From Actinacidiphila oryziradicis (GTDB lineage: Bacteria > Actinomycetota > Actinomycetes > Streptomycetales > Streptomycetaceae), in assembly GCF_005047355.1 (NCBI RefSeq), contig NZ_SUMC01000049.1, positions 1-60,707 of the forward strand: a stretch of DNA of 60,707 bases, read 5' to 3'. A program made the translations under genes and the position numbers. The first letter of the stretch is position 1; each line of letters starts with the position of its first letter. The notes under the pieces were generated by a model that ran no database searches, had not been told where the DNA came from, and saw only the letters and a program-made list of their open reading frames with translations. Positions 17,525 to 26,151 of the stretch are shown piece after piece.

Positions 17525-18022
17525 ATGCGGTGCTGGGCCGGGTGGTGGGTCGCCGCCGGGGTTGCCCTACTGGCGGCGTGCAGCGGGTCGGCAGGCGGCG
17601 CCGCGGGAGGCCCCTCCGGGAGCCGCTCGTCGGGCCCGTCGCCGAGCCCGTCCGCCCCGGCCACCGGGTCATCGGCGGCGGGGAGCTGCGCCGCCGGGCA
17701 CACGGAGGTCACCGTCGTCCCCGGGGACGCGGCCGAACGGCCGCTGTGCGCACGGCCCGGGGCCGTGGTGACCCTCATCCTGCGGCCCCGTGCGGACGAC
17801 CGGCGGTGGACGGCGGTCCACAGCTCCGCGCCCGTATTCGTGCTGGTGTCCGGATGGCAGGTCGGCGCGGACGGCACCGCCCGCGCCGACCTGAGGTGCG
17901 CCGCGACCCGGGCCGGCGCCGCCGAGGTCACTGTGCTGGCGAAGGCGCCGGACCTGGCGGGCCCGGCGCACACCGCCTTCACGCTCCACGTGAGCGTGGT
18001 CCCGTACGCGAAGGAGGGGTGA
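17525..18022 (+). CDS. putative secreted lipoprotein
   Basis: A 165-residue protein of unknown function. The ATG at 17525 has GGAGGTGCTGGG directly upstream. A hydrophobic stretch ending in LLAAC gives a lipobox with Cys near residue 19, followed by a Gly/Ser/Pro linker. The mature part (about residues 55-160) looks beta-rich, with ADDRRWTAVHSSAPVFVLV and regularly spaced Val, suggesting an immunoglobulin-like fold. It converges on the secreted propeller gene, with an overlapping terminator between. Confidence 0.65.
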   Translation: MRCWAGWWVAAGVALLAACSGSAGGAAGGPSGSRSSGPSPSPSAPATGSSAAGSCAAGHTEVTVVPGDAAERPLCARPGAVVTLILRPRADDRRWTAVHSSAPVFVLVSGWQVGADGTARADLRCAATRAGAAEVTVLAKAPDLAGPAHTAFTLHVSVVPYAKEG

Positions 18023-18045
18023 CCCCGGTACGGGGCCACCCCTCC
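18013..18045. terminator. bidirectional hairpin terminator overlapping the lipoprotein stop
   Basis: GGAGGGGTG (18013-18021) pairs with CACCCCTCC (18037-18045), and CCCC (18023-18026) with GGGG (18032-18035), leaving one A/C mismatch and a five-base loop. It includes the lipoprotein stop codon and sits 18 bases from the end of the convergent gene, so it probably serves both. Confidence 0.65.
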
Positions 18046-18063
18046 CTCATCCGCGCGTGGGCG

Positions 18064-20706
18064 TCACCTCAAACCGCGGACGCCGATCGTGTAGATCCCA
18101 CGGCCGTGGGTGGCCGCGTACAGCGTGCTGCCGTTCGGGCTGAGCTTCAGCTGGAGCACAGCGACCGCCGGGAGCCGGCCGATGCGCTTCCAGCTCGTAC
18201 GGCCCGGCGCACGGTAGACCACGCCGAGGTCGGTGGCGACAGCGAGGCCGCCGTTCGGCAGGACGACCGCGGAGTCGGCCGGCACATCGGGCAGGTTCGC
18301 CGAGATGTCGGTCCAGGTGGTGCCTCCGTCCTTGGACTCGAAGACATGCCCGACACCCGCGCCCGGCCCCTCGGTCCACAGCCGGGAGAAGCCGTTGACC
18401 GTGAGGTACACGTGGTTGGCGTTCGACGGGTCGATGGCGAAGCCGCTGAGGTAGCGGTTGGGCACTGTACCGGTGGCCGGGAGGGTGATGTCGTGCCAAC
18501 CAGTGCCGTCCGCGTTGCCGACGGCGATGCCGCGCGTGAAGCCCTGGTTGTTGCAGGGGCCGCACCAGGCGGCGTACACCTTGCCGCCCGACGAGGCGAC
18601 GGCGGTAGCGGTGTGCCCGGCACCGAGGTCGTACACGCTGGTCCACTCGTCACTGCTGCGGATGGCGTAGCCGTGAGTCTGCACCCACACATGACGGCCG
18701 CCCGCGATCCAGGTGGAGCTGTTCTTCTGGTCGGCGGCGAGCGGGGCGATGAAGCGGGCCTCGCCGGTGGCGTTGTCGGCCGGGGCGACACTGTACGAGG
18801 TGATCTTGCTGGCGTCATTGATCCAGGAACCGTCGTTGACGGCACAGTTCTGGGTCACCTGGACTGCGAGGTAGACATACTCCTCGGCGATGTTGCAGCC
18901 GTTGGCGGGGTCGGTGAGCGTATCGCCACCGTCACCGCCGAAGTTGGAGCCCATGACGGTGTCGTTGCTGCGCAGCACCGACTGGCCGTTGTCCTGGAGA
19001 CCGCCGGTGACCGAGACGCCGCCGTACGTCAGGTCCTTGCCGACGCCCACCGAGTAGTACTGGAGGGTGTCGATGGTGCCGTCGTTGAGCGAGGTCCAGT
19101 CGGTGGCGTGGCCGGAGGAGTCCTGCGCGCCGTTGACCGGCCGCTTGTAGGCACCCCCGTCGTTGCCCACGTAGACGTAACTCTTGCCGTGGTAGCTGCC
19201 GATGGCCACCCCGTGCTGGTCGGAGTGGGTGGTCTGGCTGCAGTCGCCGGTCTGCTTGGTGGGGTCGATGCTCCAGCAGGAGAAGCCGAAGTTCCAGTAC
19301 GGGCCTACGGTCGACCAGCTGCTGCCGCCGTCCTTGGTCTCGTAGACCTCTTCCAGGCCCGCGTAGACATGCTGGGCGTTGGCCGGATCGACGGTCAGGA
19401 ACTGGTTGTACCAGGCCTGTACTCCCGGCATGTACCCGGAGCCGGTCAGCGCCGAGTTGTCGGCGGCGAGGCCCTTGTAGTCGGCGATCTTCGTCCAGGG
19501 GCCGGTCGGCGAGCCGGACTTGGAGACATAGATGCCTTCCAGGCCGCTGTCCGGGTTGGTGTTCAGCTGTTGCGGCGACTGGTCGATCGCGTAGTAGCGC
19601 GAGCCGTCGGCGGACCGGGCGAAGGTGACGTTGCCGACGTTGGCCGCGTCGGACGGCAGGTCGCCCAGGCCGCTGGTGATCCGCGTCCAGACGCCGTTCA
19701 CCTTGGTGTAGAAGCCGTTGTAGGCGTCACCGCTGCGCCAGCCGACCGCGAGGACCACCTTGGAGGGGTCCTTCGGGTCGATCGCTATGTCATTGGCGAT
19801 GTTCTTGTACGCGGCCGAGGGGTCGCTCGCCAGCGAACCACCGGGCAGGTAGTCGGGGTTGGGCGCGAACTCCTGCTTCCAGGCACCGCTGAGCGTCTTC
19901 GTGGAGTGGCTCCACACCCCCCTGCTGGTCGCCGCCCACACCTTGTCGCCGGCGAATCGCAGCTCATGGATGGTGGTGCTCTCCAGCTCGGTGCCGCCGA
20001 CCCGGCTGCGTCCGGAGAACGTGCCGTGGTGCGGGTCGGACAGCACGTACACGCCGCTGCCGAGGTACGAGTCAGCGTTGGTCGTCGCCTCCCCGGTCCC
20101 CAGCCACAGCCGCCCGCCGCCATCGAGCGCGAGCGCGCCGGTGGACTGCGAGGACAGCCCGTCACTGATCGCCTGCCAGTGCCCGCCGCCGCTCCGGGAC
20201 CGCCATACCCCGCCGCCCGCGCTGCCCGCGTACACATAGCCGTCGTTGTCGGCGGCCATCGCCGCCAGGCGGCCGGTGACGTAACCGGAGCCGCCGCTGG
20301 AGTTGGAGGCGTAGTCGCGGTAGCGCGAGTCGTCGGAGTTGTACGGCAGATTGGTGACGTTCTGCCAGCTGCCTTCGGTGCTTGGCAGGTTGGTGAGGGA
20401 ACTCCAGGCCGCGCTGTACGCGCCCGGTGCGACGATGCCCGGCGAGGTACGGGCCTCGGCGTACTGGTCCGCGCCCTCGGCGATCTCGTCGGCCTCGTTG
20501 CCGTTGTCTGCGTCCTTCGCTGTCACCTTGGCGGTGACGCCGCCTGCCGACTGCGAGCGCTCGGCCGCGAGTTGCTTGAGCGTACGGACCCCGAAGGGAC
20601 TGCTGTGCCGGCCGGGGGCGGCGCCTGCGGGTATGGCGACCAGAGTTGCGGATGCGGCGATGGCACAGACCGTGAACCATCGTCTCTTACGGGTTGGTGC
20701 TGACAC
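18064..20706 (-). CDS. large secreted Asp-box (sialidase/BNR-like) beta-propeller protein
   Basis: An 880-residue exported protein. The GTG at 20706 is preferred because GGGAGGA lies six bases upstream and the product then begins with a textbook signal peptide (TRKRRWFTVCAIAASATLVA, cleavage around AGAAP). Upstream in-frame ATGs would bury this. The mature part has repeated Asp-box motifs such as SKDGGTTW and TKDGGSSW and many GxVY(A/L)-type blades, as in sialidase-, xyloglucanase- and VPS10-like propellers. I cannot identify catalytic sialidase residues, so an enzyme activity is not claimed. It probably acts on extracellular glycans or proteins. Confidence 0.75.
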   Translation of the reverse strand: MSAPTRKRRWFTVCAIAASATLVAIPAGAAPGRHSSPFGVRTLKQLAAERSQSAGGVTAKVTAKDADNGNEADEIAEGADQYAEARTSPGIVAPGAYSAAWSSLTNLPSTEGSWQNVTNLPYNSDDSRYRDYASNSSGGSGYVTGRLAAMAADNDGYVYAGSAGGGVWRSRSGGGHWQAISDGLSSQSTGALALDGGGRLWLGTGEATTNADSYLGSGVYVLSDPHHGTFSGRSRVGGTELESTTIHELRFAGDKVWAATSRGVWSHSTKTLSGAWKQEFAPNPDYLPGGSLASDPSAAYKNIANDIAIDPKDPSKVVLAVGWRSGDAYNGFYTKVNGVWTRITSGLGDLPSDAANVGNVTFARSADGSRYYAIDQSPQQLNTNPDSGLEGIYVSKSGSPTGPWTKIADYKGLAADNSALTGSGYMPGVQAWYNQFLTVDPANAQHVYAGLEEVYETKDGGSSWSTVGPYWNFGFSCWSIDPTKQTGDCSQTTHSDQHGVAIGSYHGKSYVYVGNDGGAYKRPVNGAQDSSGHATDWTSLNDGTIDTLQYYSVGVGKDLTYGGVSVTGGLQDNGQSVLRSNDTVMGSNFGGDGGDTLTDPANGCNIAEEYVYLAVQVTQNCAVNDGSWINDASKITSYSVAPADNATGEARFIAPLAADQKNSSTWIAGGRHVWVQTHGYAIRSSDEWTSVYDLGAGHTATAVASSGGKVYAAWCGPCNNQGFTRGIAVGNADGTGWHDITLPATGTVPNRYLSGFAIDPSNANHVYLTVNGFSRLWTEGPGAGVGHVFESKDGGTTWTDISANLPDVPADSAVVLPNGGLAVATDLGVVYRAPGRTSWKRIGRLPAVAVLQLKLSPNGSTLYAATHGRGIYTIGVRGLR

Positions 20707-20940
20707 CAGGTCCTCCCAAACGGACATTGAGACAGCCATCGGGGGAGACCCGATCACAGACAGGGGAGATCGTCCTCGGTTTGGCCAAAACTTTGTCCAG
20801 AACCTGCCACTGCCCATCCCGGGCGGCGGCCGGCTCGCCGCGCCCTCGCCGCACGACGACGCCGTATACGTCTGGCCACCGCTGGACGGCGAGTGCGTCG
20901 CCGTCGGCCTCTATGCCGAGGTACTGTCCTCCGTCATGGC

Positions 20941-21282
20941 TTGGGTGCCGGAGCAGCTGCCATGGCGGACCTGCTCGATCATCCCGGCGGACCGCCCGAC
21001 GCGGTCTTCTGCTACAACGATCCGCTGGCCCTCGGCGCGATCCGCACCCTGCTCACCCGCGGCGTGCGGATCCCGGACGACGTGGCCGTCGTCGGTTTCG
21101 ACGACATCGAAGCCGGCCGCTACAACACGCCCACCCTCACCACCATCTCGCCGGACAAGACGATGATCGCCCAGCTGGCCGTGAACCGGCTGTTCAGCCG
21201 GCTCGACGGGCGATCCCCCGGCGAGCCGGGAGAACTGTGGGCGCCCTACAGCCTCGAGATACGTGAGAGCACGGGCGGCTGA
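20941..21282 (+). pseudogene. LacI-family regulator, C-terminal remnant
   Basis: The sequence encodes the last quarter of a LacI-type effector domain: AAAMADLLDHPGGPPDAVFC, YNDPLALGAIRTLLTRGV, PDDVAVVGFDDIEAGRYNTP and TLTTISPDK, ending RESTGG. The DNA-binding domain and first two thirds are missing. Just upstream (20870-20940) related sense appears in another frame, so there is at least one frameshift. No start codon or ribosome site is credible. It cannot be a functional repressor. Confidence 0.75.
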
Positions 21283-22080
21283 CACCTCCCACGGGCGGCC
21301 GCTGTCCTGCCCATTGGCGGCCGCCGCAGCCGTCCCCGGCGCGGCGCCCCGTACCCGGACAGCGGGCGCGAGACCGACCGGGGCAAGGACATCGGCGCAC
21401 CATACAGCCACCCCTTGCCGACGTCGACGAACGGCCGGCCGTAGCCATTCCCGAGTGCCGCGCAATACCGGCTGCCCGATCGGGCAGCGCGGCCGCCTGC
21501 CACCGGATCTCCCCAATGTGGGGGTTGACACCGGAGTATGGTCTAGACCAACCTTGGTTCAGCTTAGGCTTGTCCAATCCATCTTAGTGCAACGCATGTT
21601 CGGCGAGGTGAAGGTCCTGGCCTGGCTGCTTGCCGGATGAGCGAGCTGACTTGCCGACGCCGTGAGTCCACTGTGGGGGTCTACGACCTGTGATGGGCAC
21701 CGAGTACAAGGAGGTAGGAATCCCACTTCCGTCTTCGCGGAGAGCCACACCATCCACGGGGCGACCGACTCGCGCGACAGTGCGCTCTTACTAAGTCTGC
21801 TTGCCGTGCGCCTGTTTACCCTCGTCGCTTGCGGATGAACCCCCGCACCGCATGGCAGCCTTACACGACTCTCATCCTCGGATGGCACATCTTCGAGGCA
21901 TGAGCGGCAGTCACGATTGGACAGCCGAACCCATCCGCAGCCCGTGACTTACCGACAGCCGGCCGTGACCACACCCTCCGAGTCGGCCAGTCGATCCGCT
22001 TGGTCGGCGAACCGCGTCGATCCCGGTTGGCAACGGCGGTCGCGCTGAAGCCACAGCAAATTCGAGCCTGGAGTGATTAC
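21283..22080. other. 800-base gene-free region upstream of the PhyH cluster
   Basis: No convincing coding sequence on either strand; base composition falls toward the right. It holds a DasR-type box (21539-21550) with a TTGACA just before it, and presumably the promoter of the gene at 22081, for which I see no clear -35/-10 pair. A 34-codon GTG frame at 21944-22048 lacks a ribosome site and is not annotated. Confidence 0.5.
21539..21550. promoter_or_regulatory. DasR-responsive element (dre)-like operator
   Basis: TGGTCTAGACCA is a perfect palindrome identical to the core of the DasR operator known from Streptomyces N-acetylglucosamine and chitin genes (consensus ACTGGTCTAGACCACT). A TTGACA lies eight bases upstream. 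The next gene starts 530 bases away and is not of the GlcNAc/chitin type, so the site appears orphaned. Confidence 0.6.
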
Positions 22081-23145
22081 ATGCCGACGTCCGACCGATA
22101 TCTGCATCGAGCCCCTTCGGACATCCCATATTTCAGCTCAGACGGTGAGACGTATCTGGCGCAGACACCGCTGAGAGATCTCCAAAAGTCACGAAAGCTT
22201 CGAGTGCTCTCCGAAGAGGACTTCGACTTCTGGCAGACCTACGGCTATGTCATTGTAAAAGAGGCGGTTCCCACCTCTGTGGCGGAACGTCTGCTGGAGT
22301 TCACATGGGACTTCCAGGGACTCGATCCGGCCCGGCCGGACAGTTGGTACTCAGATCGGCTGTTCCGGTCGGATTTGGACCGAGAGCTCCACATCTATGG
22401 GTTCGTCGAGGCCTACCATCACCAGCTCATCTGGGACAACCGCCAGGCACAGCGAGTCTATGATGCCTTCGTCGACGTGTGGGACTGCGAAGAGCTGTGG
22501 GTGACCCTGGACCGGCTCAATCTGAACCCGCCCAACATCAAGAACCGCGATCGCGCGCTTATAGCGCCCACGGACAAGGGGTTCGACATCGAGCTCCACT
22601 GGGATGTCGACTCCACGCTCAGTGTGCCGCCACAAAGAGTCCAGGGGATCATCGCGCTGAACGATACAAAGCCAGAACAGGGCGGTTTCCAGTGCTCGCC
22701 CGAGTTGTTCCGTCAGTTCGACCGCTGGAAGGCCGTTCAGCCGTCGGACCGGGACCCTATCAGGCCCGAGGCCGACCGGGCGGAGTTTCCCGTGGTCCGA
22801 CCGGAACTCAAGGCCGGCGACCTGCTGATCTGGAACGGTCTGCTTGCGCATGGGGTAGCGCGCAACACCTCGGAGAACGGTGTTCGAGCGGTCCAGTACC
22901 TCTCCATGATGCCCGCTCTGGAGTCACACCATGAGATGAGGCGATCCCGGGTCGACTCATGGCGCCATCTCAGCACACCGGACTGGAACCAGACGCTGGT
23001 CGGTGACGCGACGAAGCATGAATCCCTCAGGTACGGCACTCCCACGCTGAACGACCTTGGCGCAAAGCTGCTGGGGCTCGAATCCTGGAGTGGGCAAGAA
23101 CTCGAACGGTCGACCGGAGAACTGGCATGCACAAAATCTGTCTGA
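22081..23145 (+). CDS. PhyH-like Fe(II)/2-oxoglutarate dioxygenase
   Basis: A 354-residue cytoplasmic enzyme. The ATG at 22081 has GGAG seven bases upstream. The double-stranded beta-helix metal triad is visible as His173-x-Asp175 (ELHWDVD) and His257 (LLAHGVARN), with a likely 2-oxoglutarate-binding Arg269. The N-terminal block FWQTYGYVIVKEAV is typical of phytanoyl-CoA dioxygenase family members, which hydroxylate, desaturate or otherwise oxidise small molecules in secondary metabolism. It is the first gene of a five-gene run and overlaps the next by 19 bases. Codon use includes rare ATA and more A/T third positions than its neighbours. The substrate is unknown; an amino acid is a reasonable guess from the decarboxylase nearby. 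Confidence 0.85.
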   Translation: MPTSDRYLHRAPSDIPYFSSDGETYLAQTPLRDLQKSRKLRVLSEEDFDFWQTYGYVIVKEAVPTSVAERLLEFTWDFQGLDPARPDSWYSDRLFRSDLDRELHIYGFVEAYHHQLIWDNRQAQRVYDAFVDVWDCEELWVTLDRLNLNPPNIKNRDRALIAPTDKGFDIELHWDVDSTLSVPPQRVQGIIALNDTKPEQGGFQCSPELFRQFDRWKAVQPSDRDPIRPEADRAEFPVVRPELKAGDLLIWNGLLAHGVARNTSENGVRAVQYLSMMPALESHHEMRRSRVDSWRHLSTPDWNQTLVGDATKHESLRYGTPTLNDLGAKLLGLESWSGQELERSTGELACTKSV

Positions 23146-24443
23146 CCCTTCCCACGAACAGAGCATGCTCCGCAACGATATCGGCCATAAGTGAGGAGGC
23201 AGCTTACGCGGCCGAACACTTCGATGTCGAGGTCCACCTGTTGGTACTGGACTCTTCCGACGAGCATGCGTTTGCGGAGCACGCCAAAGTCGTCAGCGAG
23301 GCCTACAGGGCGCCGAACGTGGTCGTGCACCATCTGGGTGAAGCGGAGCAGCGGAATTTTCTGCGGCAAGTGATCCACCGGGCCGGCGTCGCCAAGCCCG
23401 ATCTGATACTCGATCTCATGCTCCCGGACGACGTTTCCTACGGTGCCTGCACCAATCGCGCGTTCTTGATCGGTAGCGCGCTCGGATGTCAATCGGTGCA
23501 CCGCAGGGATTCGGACAGCAGCTATCAGGTCCTGAATGGTGAACCCGTCTTTCCTATTCACCACGAACTCATGTCACTCGGGAAACGCGCGATCGACGCG
23601 GAAAATGGCGTGTCCGAGACCGCACTGGATCCGGCGCACGCACACAAACCAGTGGTGTTGGTGGGCAGCTCCTTTGTGGGTGAGCTGTCCGTGGACATAA
23701 GCGAGATCTATCAGCTCGACCGCGACATCTACTACGATGTCGTCAGCCTGTGGGCCCCTGGCGAGTGGTCGGACGAGGAGAAAAGGGACCTGGTCGACGA
23801 ATCCTTCAGGGGAGCCGGCACCGAAACGTTCATCCGCGATCACTCGACCCTGACCATCGTCGACCCCATGCGGGTGGACATGTGCAACATCAGTTTCCAT
23901 CAGGTACACGAGCGCGTGCCGCTGCCGCCTGCGACCAACACCATCGGCAGCGATTACTTCCTCATGCACCTGGTCTATGACGCCAAATTGCCTGGCGTCC
24001 TGCACAACCGCAACATCGTGAACTTCTACACCAATGAAAGAAGAACCGACTCTGGATTCATGGCCTACCAGATGCGGTTCACGAAGTTTTTCCTGTCGAT
24101 GCTCTACTTTAATTTCATCTACGACAGGATGGCAGCAGCCGACGAGTCACTGCTCGACGATCAGAATCGCGTCCGTGCCTCCACGATCGTCGAATTCACC
24201 AGGGAAAGCACCTGGTTGGACAAGGAGGAGAACATACAGCGGCTGAACAGCCTCGACCGTTCCTACCGAAAGCTGGGGGGCAGATATGCCGAGTTCGCCG
24301 ACCTCCTGGCGTCACGCAGTCGGCAACTGCTCGACGAAGCCCAGCAGGACATCGAGGACTTCGCGCTGCTGATCGAAGCATGGGAACCGCTGATACAGGC
24401 GAGCAGGGCAACGAGCGTCCACCAGCCGCAGCGGCACCGGTAG
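23127..24443 (+). CDS. DUF6271-like protein, possible glycosyltransferase-A-fold enzyme
   Basis: A 438-residue soluble protein starting MHKICLTLPTNRACSATISA. This opening, the block DLMLPDDVSYGACTNRAFLI and RRDSDSSYQVLNG match what I recall of the DUF6271 family, seen in actinomycete biosynthetic clusters. Asp128-x-Asp130 after a beta-strand-like stretch resembles the DxD motif of GT-A glycosyltransferases, but I cannot prove the fold. A second conserved-looking block is SFHQVHERVPLPPATN near residue 255. The start overlaps the PhyH gene by 19 bases, so co-translation is likely. No signal peptide or membrane segment is present. Function is unassigned. Confidence 0.65.
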   Translation: MHKICLTLPTNRACSATISAISEEAAYAAEHFDVEVHLLVLDSSDEHAFAEHAKVVSEAYRAPNVVVHHLGEAEQRNFLRQVIHRAGVAKPDLILDLMLPDDVSYGACTNRAFLIGSALGCQSVHRRDSDSSYQVLNGEPVFPIHHELMSLGKRAIDAENGVSETALDPAHAHKPVVLVGSSFVGELSVDISEIYQLDRDIYYDVVSLWAPGEWSDEEKRDLVDESFRGAGTETFIRDHSTLTIVDPMRVDMCNISFHQVHERVPLPPATNTIGSDYFLMHLVYDAKLPGVLHNRNIVNFYTNERRTDSGFMAYQMRFTKFFLSMLYFNFIYDRMAAADESLLDDQNRVRASTIVEFTRESTWLDKEENIQRLNSLDRSYRKLGGRYAEFADLLASRSRQLLDEAQQDIEDFALLIEAWEPLIQASRATSVHQPQRHR

Positions 24444-24463
24444 CCGGACCCAGAGTGTCGATT

Positions 24464-25654
24464 ATGGACGAGAATACGCATATGCGCGCCGCCCTGGCAG
24501 CCGCTTCCGAGGACCAGATCATCTTCGATCTCGCAGGAATTGAAGGACAATACGAATCGTTGATGCGGGAGCTGCCAGACATCTCCGTCCGATTTGCAAT
24601 GAAATCCTGTCCGGTGGACGAGGTGCTTGCCAGTCTGGCGAAGAAGGGTGCCGGCTTCGACGCGGCAAGTCCCAACGAGATTGCGCAAGCGATCAGGACC
24701 GGCGTGCCGATCGGCAAGATACATTACGGCAACACCATCAAGTCCGACCAGAATATCATCGATGCACATCGTCTCGGCGTCAGGGACTTTGCGACCGACA
24801 GCCGGGAAGACGTGGCGGCGATCGCAGCCCATGCTGCCGGTGCTCGAGTGTTCTGCAGGCTGGCCACCACCGGGGACGGGGCACTCTGGGGTCTCAGCCA
24901 GAAATTCGGATGCTCCGGTACCGACGCGGTACTCGTTATGGAAGCAGCACGGGCAGCGGGCCTGAAACCGTCAGGCCTGTCCGTTCATGTCGGCTCCCAG
25001 CAAATGACAGCCGACGCCTGGCAAAATGCTTTCGAACGCCTTGCTGACGTGCTCGCGGCCCTGAACCAGCGAGGGATCTTTCTGGACCATATCAATCTCG
25101 GTGGTGGCCTGCCCGCCCTCGGTTATCTCGACAGGCGAAGCAGGCCCCTGGAACCTCCGATGGACAAGATATTCGCCGTGATCCGAGAAGGCATGCAGCA
25201 GCTCAGGGAGGTGTCGGGATCCCACCTGGACTTCATCATGGAGCCGGGCCGCTATCTGGTCGCCGACCACGGCGCAATCAGGGCACACGTGTCCCGGCTG
25301 TCCTCCAGGCAACAGCTGAACGATGAACGCCAGTACTGGCTGTACCTGAGCTGTGGAAAATTCAACGGCTTGTACGAGATGGACGAACTGCAATACAAGC
25401 TGGTGTTTCCTTCTCACCTTGACGCGGAATACGTCCCAGCTGTTGTCGCGGGCCCTACCTGCGACAGTGATGACGCCTACGCCTACGGGCACAATCTCGT
25501 TCAAGTGCCCAAGGCGGTGGCATCAGGAGATCCGGTCTGGATACTCTCCACCGGTGCCTACGCCACCAGCTACACGACCCAAGGGTTCAATGGTTTCAGT
25601 CCGCTTCCGTACACCTGGATACACGGCGACATATGCATGAAAGGTCTGGAGTAA
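24464..25654 (+). CDS. fold-type III PLP-dependent decarboxylase (ornithine/diaminopimelate decarboxylase family)
   Basis: A protein of about 396 residues. The PLP-binding Lys47 lies in RFAMKSCP. Cofactor phosphate-site residues are in HVGSQQ (near 175), NLGGGLP (211) and EPGRYLVADHGA (260). The family Cys-Asp pair (GPTCDSDD, Cys333) and the C-terminal AYATSYTTQGFNGF complete a full catalytic set. Homologues decarboxylate ornithine, lysine, arginine or diaminopimelate; some biosynthetic versions act on modified amino acids. The start is uncertain: GTG 24455 or an ATG at 24380 inside the preceding gene are alternatives, and none has a strong ribosome site. It abuts the GNAT gene (TAA directly followed by ATG). 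Confidence 0.85.
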   Translation: MDENTHMRAALAAASEDQIIFDLAGIEGQYESLMRELPDISVRFAMKSCPVDEVLASLAKKGAGFDAASPNEIAQAIRTGVPIGKIHYGNTIKSDQNIIDAHRLGVRDFATDSREDVAAIAAHAAGARVFCRLATTGDGALWGLSQKFGCSGTDAVLVMEAARAAGLKPSGLSVHVGSQQMTADAWQNAFERLADVLAALNQRGIFLDHINLGGGLPALGYLDRRSRPLEPPMDKIFAVIREGMQQLREVSGSHLDFIMEPGRYLVADHGAIRAHVSRLSSRQQLNDERQYWLYLSCGKFNGLYEMDELQYKLVFPSHLDAEYVPAVVAGPTCDSDDAYAYGHNLVQVPKAVASGDPVWILSTGAYATSYTTQGFNGFSPLPYTWIHGDICMKGLE

Positions 25655-26149
25655 ATGGGCCACGACGTTCATATACGGCACGTCTCCGACGGCGACTGGA
25701 GCGGCATTGTAGCGCTGGAAGCCAGTGCGTACACCGACAGCGCGCTGTCGGAGGAACGAGCCGCACTGGAGTCCAGAGCTCACGCCTCGCCGGCCACGTG
25801 CTTTGTACTGGATTTTGAACAGCAGATAGCGGGCTACTTGCTGGCACTGCCCTACCCGATGTTCCAGTATCCGGATCTGAGCCGGATGGAGGAGACCATT
25901 TTTCACTCGCGTAACCTGCATCTGCACGATCTCGTCATCGGCGAGAGTTTTCGCGGCAGGGGGCTGGCAAAGCGTCTCCTGCACCACCTCACGGTAACGG
26001 CAGGATCAAAGATGTACGAACGGATATCCTTGATCGCCGTCGGAGGCAGTGAGACCTTCTGGTCGGCAAACGAATACAAAGCCCATCATGAGGTCGCGCT
26101 CCCGAGGAGCTACGGCGCAGACGCGGTGTACATGTCCAAGGCGGTGTAA
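25655..26149 (+). CDS. GNAT-family N-acetyltransferase
   Basis: A 164-residue cytoplasmic acetyltransferase. The acetyl-CoA-binding motif A is clear: LHDLVIGESFRGRGLAKRLL, with RGRGLA as the pyrophosphate loop. Substrate-side residues are not informative. Its start codon directly follows the decarboxylase stop, indicating tight co-expression. In this setting it may acetylate the amine made by the decarboxylase, either as a biosynthetic step or as self-protection. Confidence 0.85.
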   Translation: MGHDVHIRHVSDGDWSGIVALEASAYTDSALSEERAALESRAHASPATCFVLDFEQQIAGYLLALPYPMFQYPDLSRMEETIFHSRNLHLHDLVIGESFRGRGLAKRLLHHLTVTAGSKMYERISLIAVGGSETFWSANEYKAHHEVALPRSYGADAVYMSKAV

Positions 26150-26151
26150 GG

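Noticed and set aside
17530..20703. Very long plus-strand open frame opposite the secreted propeller gene
   Set aside because: Antisense shadow of high-GC codon bias; the minus-strand frame has a signal peptide and Asp-box repeats.
21944..22048. 34-codon GTG frame just upstream of the PhyH gene, a possible precursor peptide
   Set aside because: No ribosome site, composition like intergenic DNA, and no leader/core pattern or peptide-maturation enzyme nearby.
22000..22080. Upstream in-frame extension of the PhyH gene
   Set aside because: The ATG at 22081 has a proper GGAG site and the extension does not resemble PhyH N termini.
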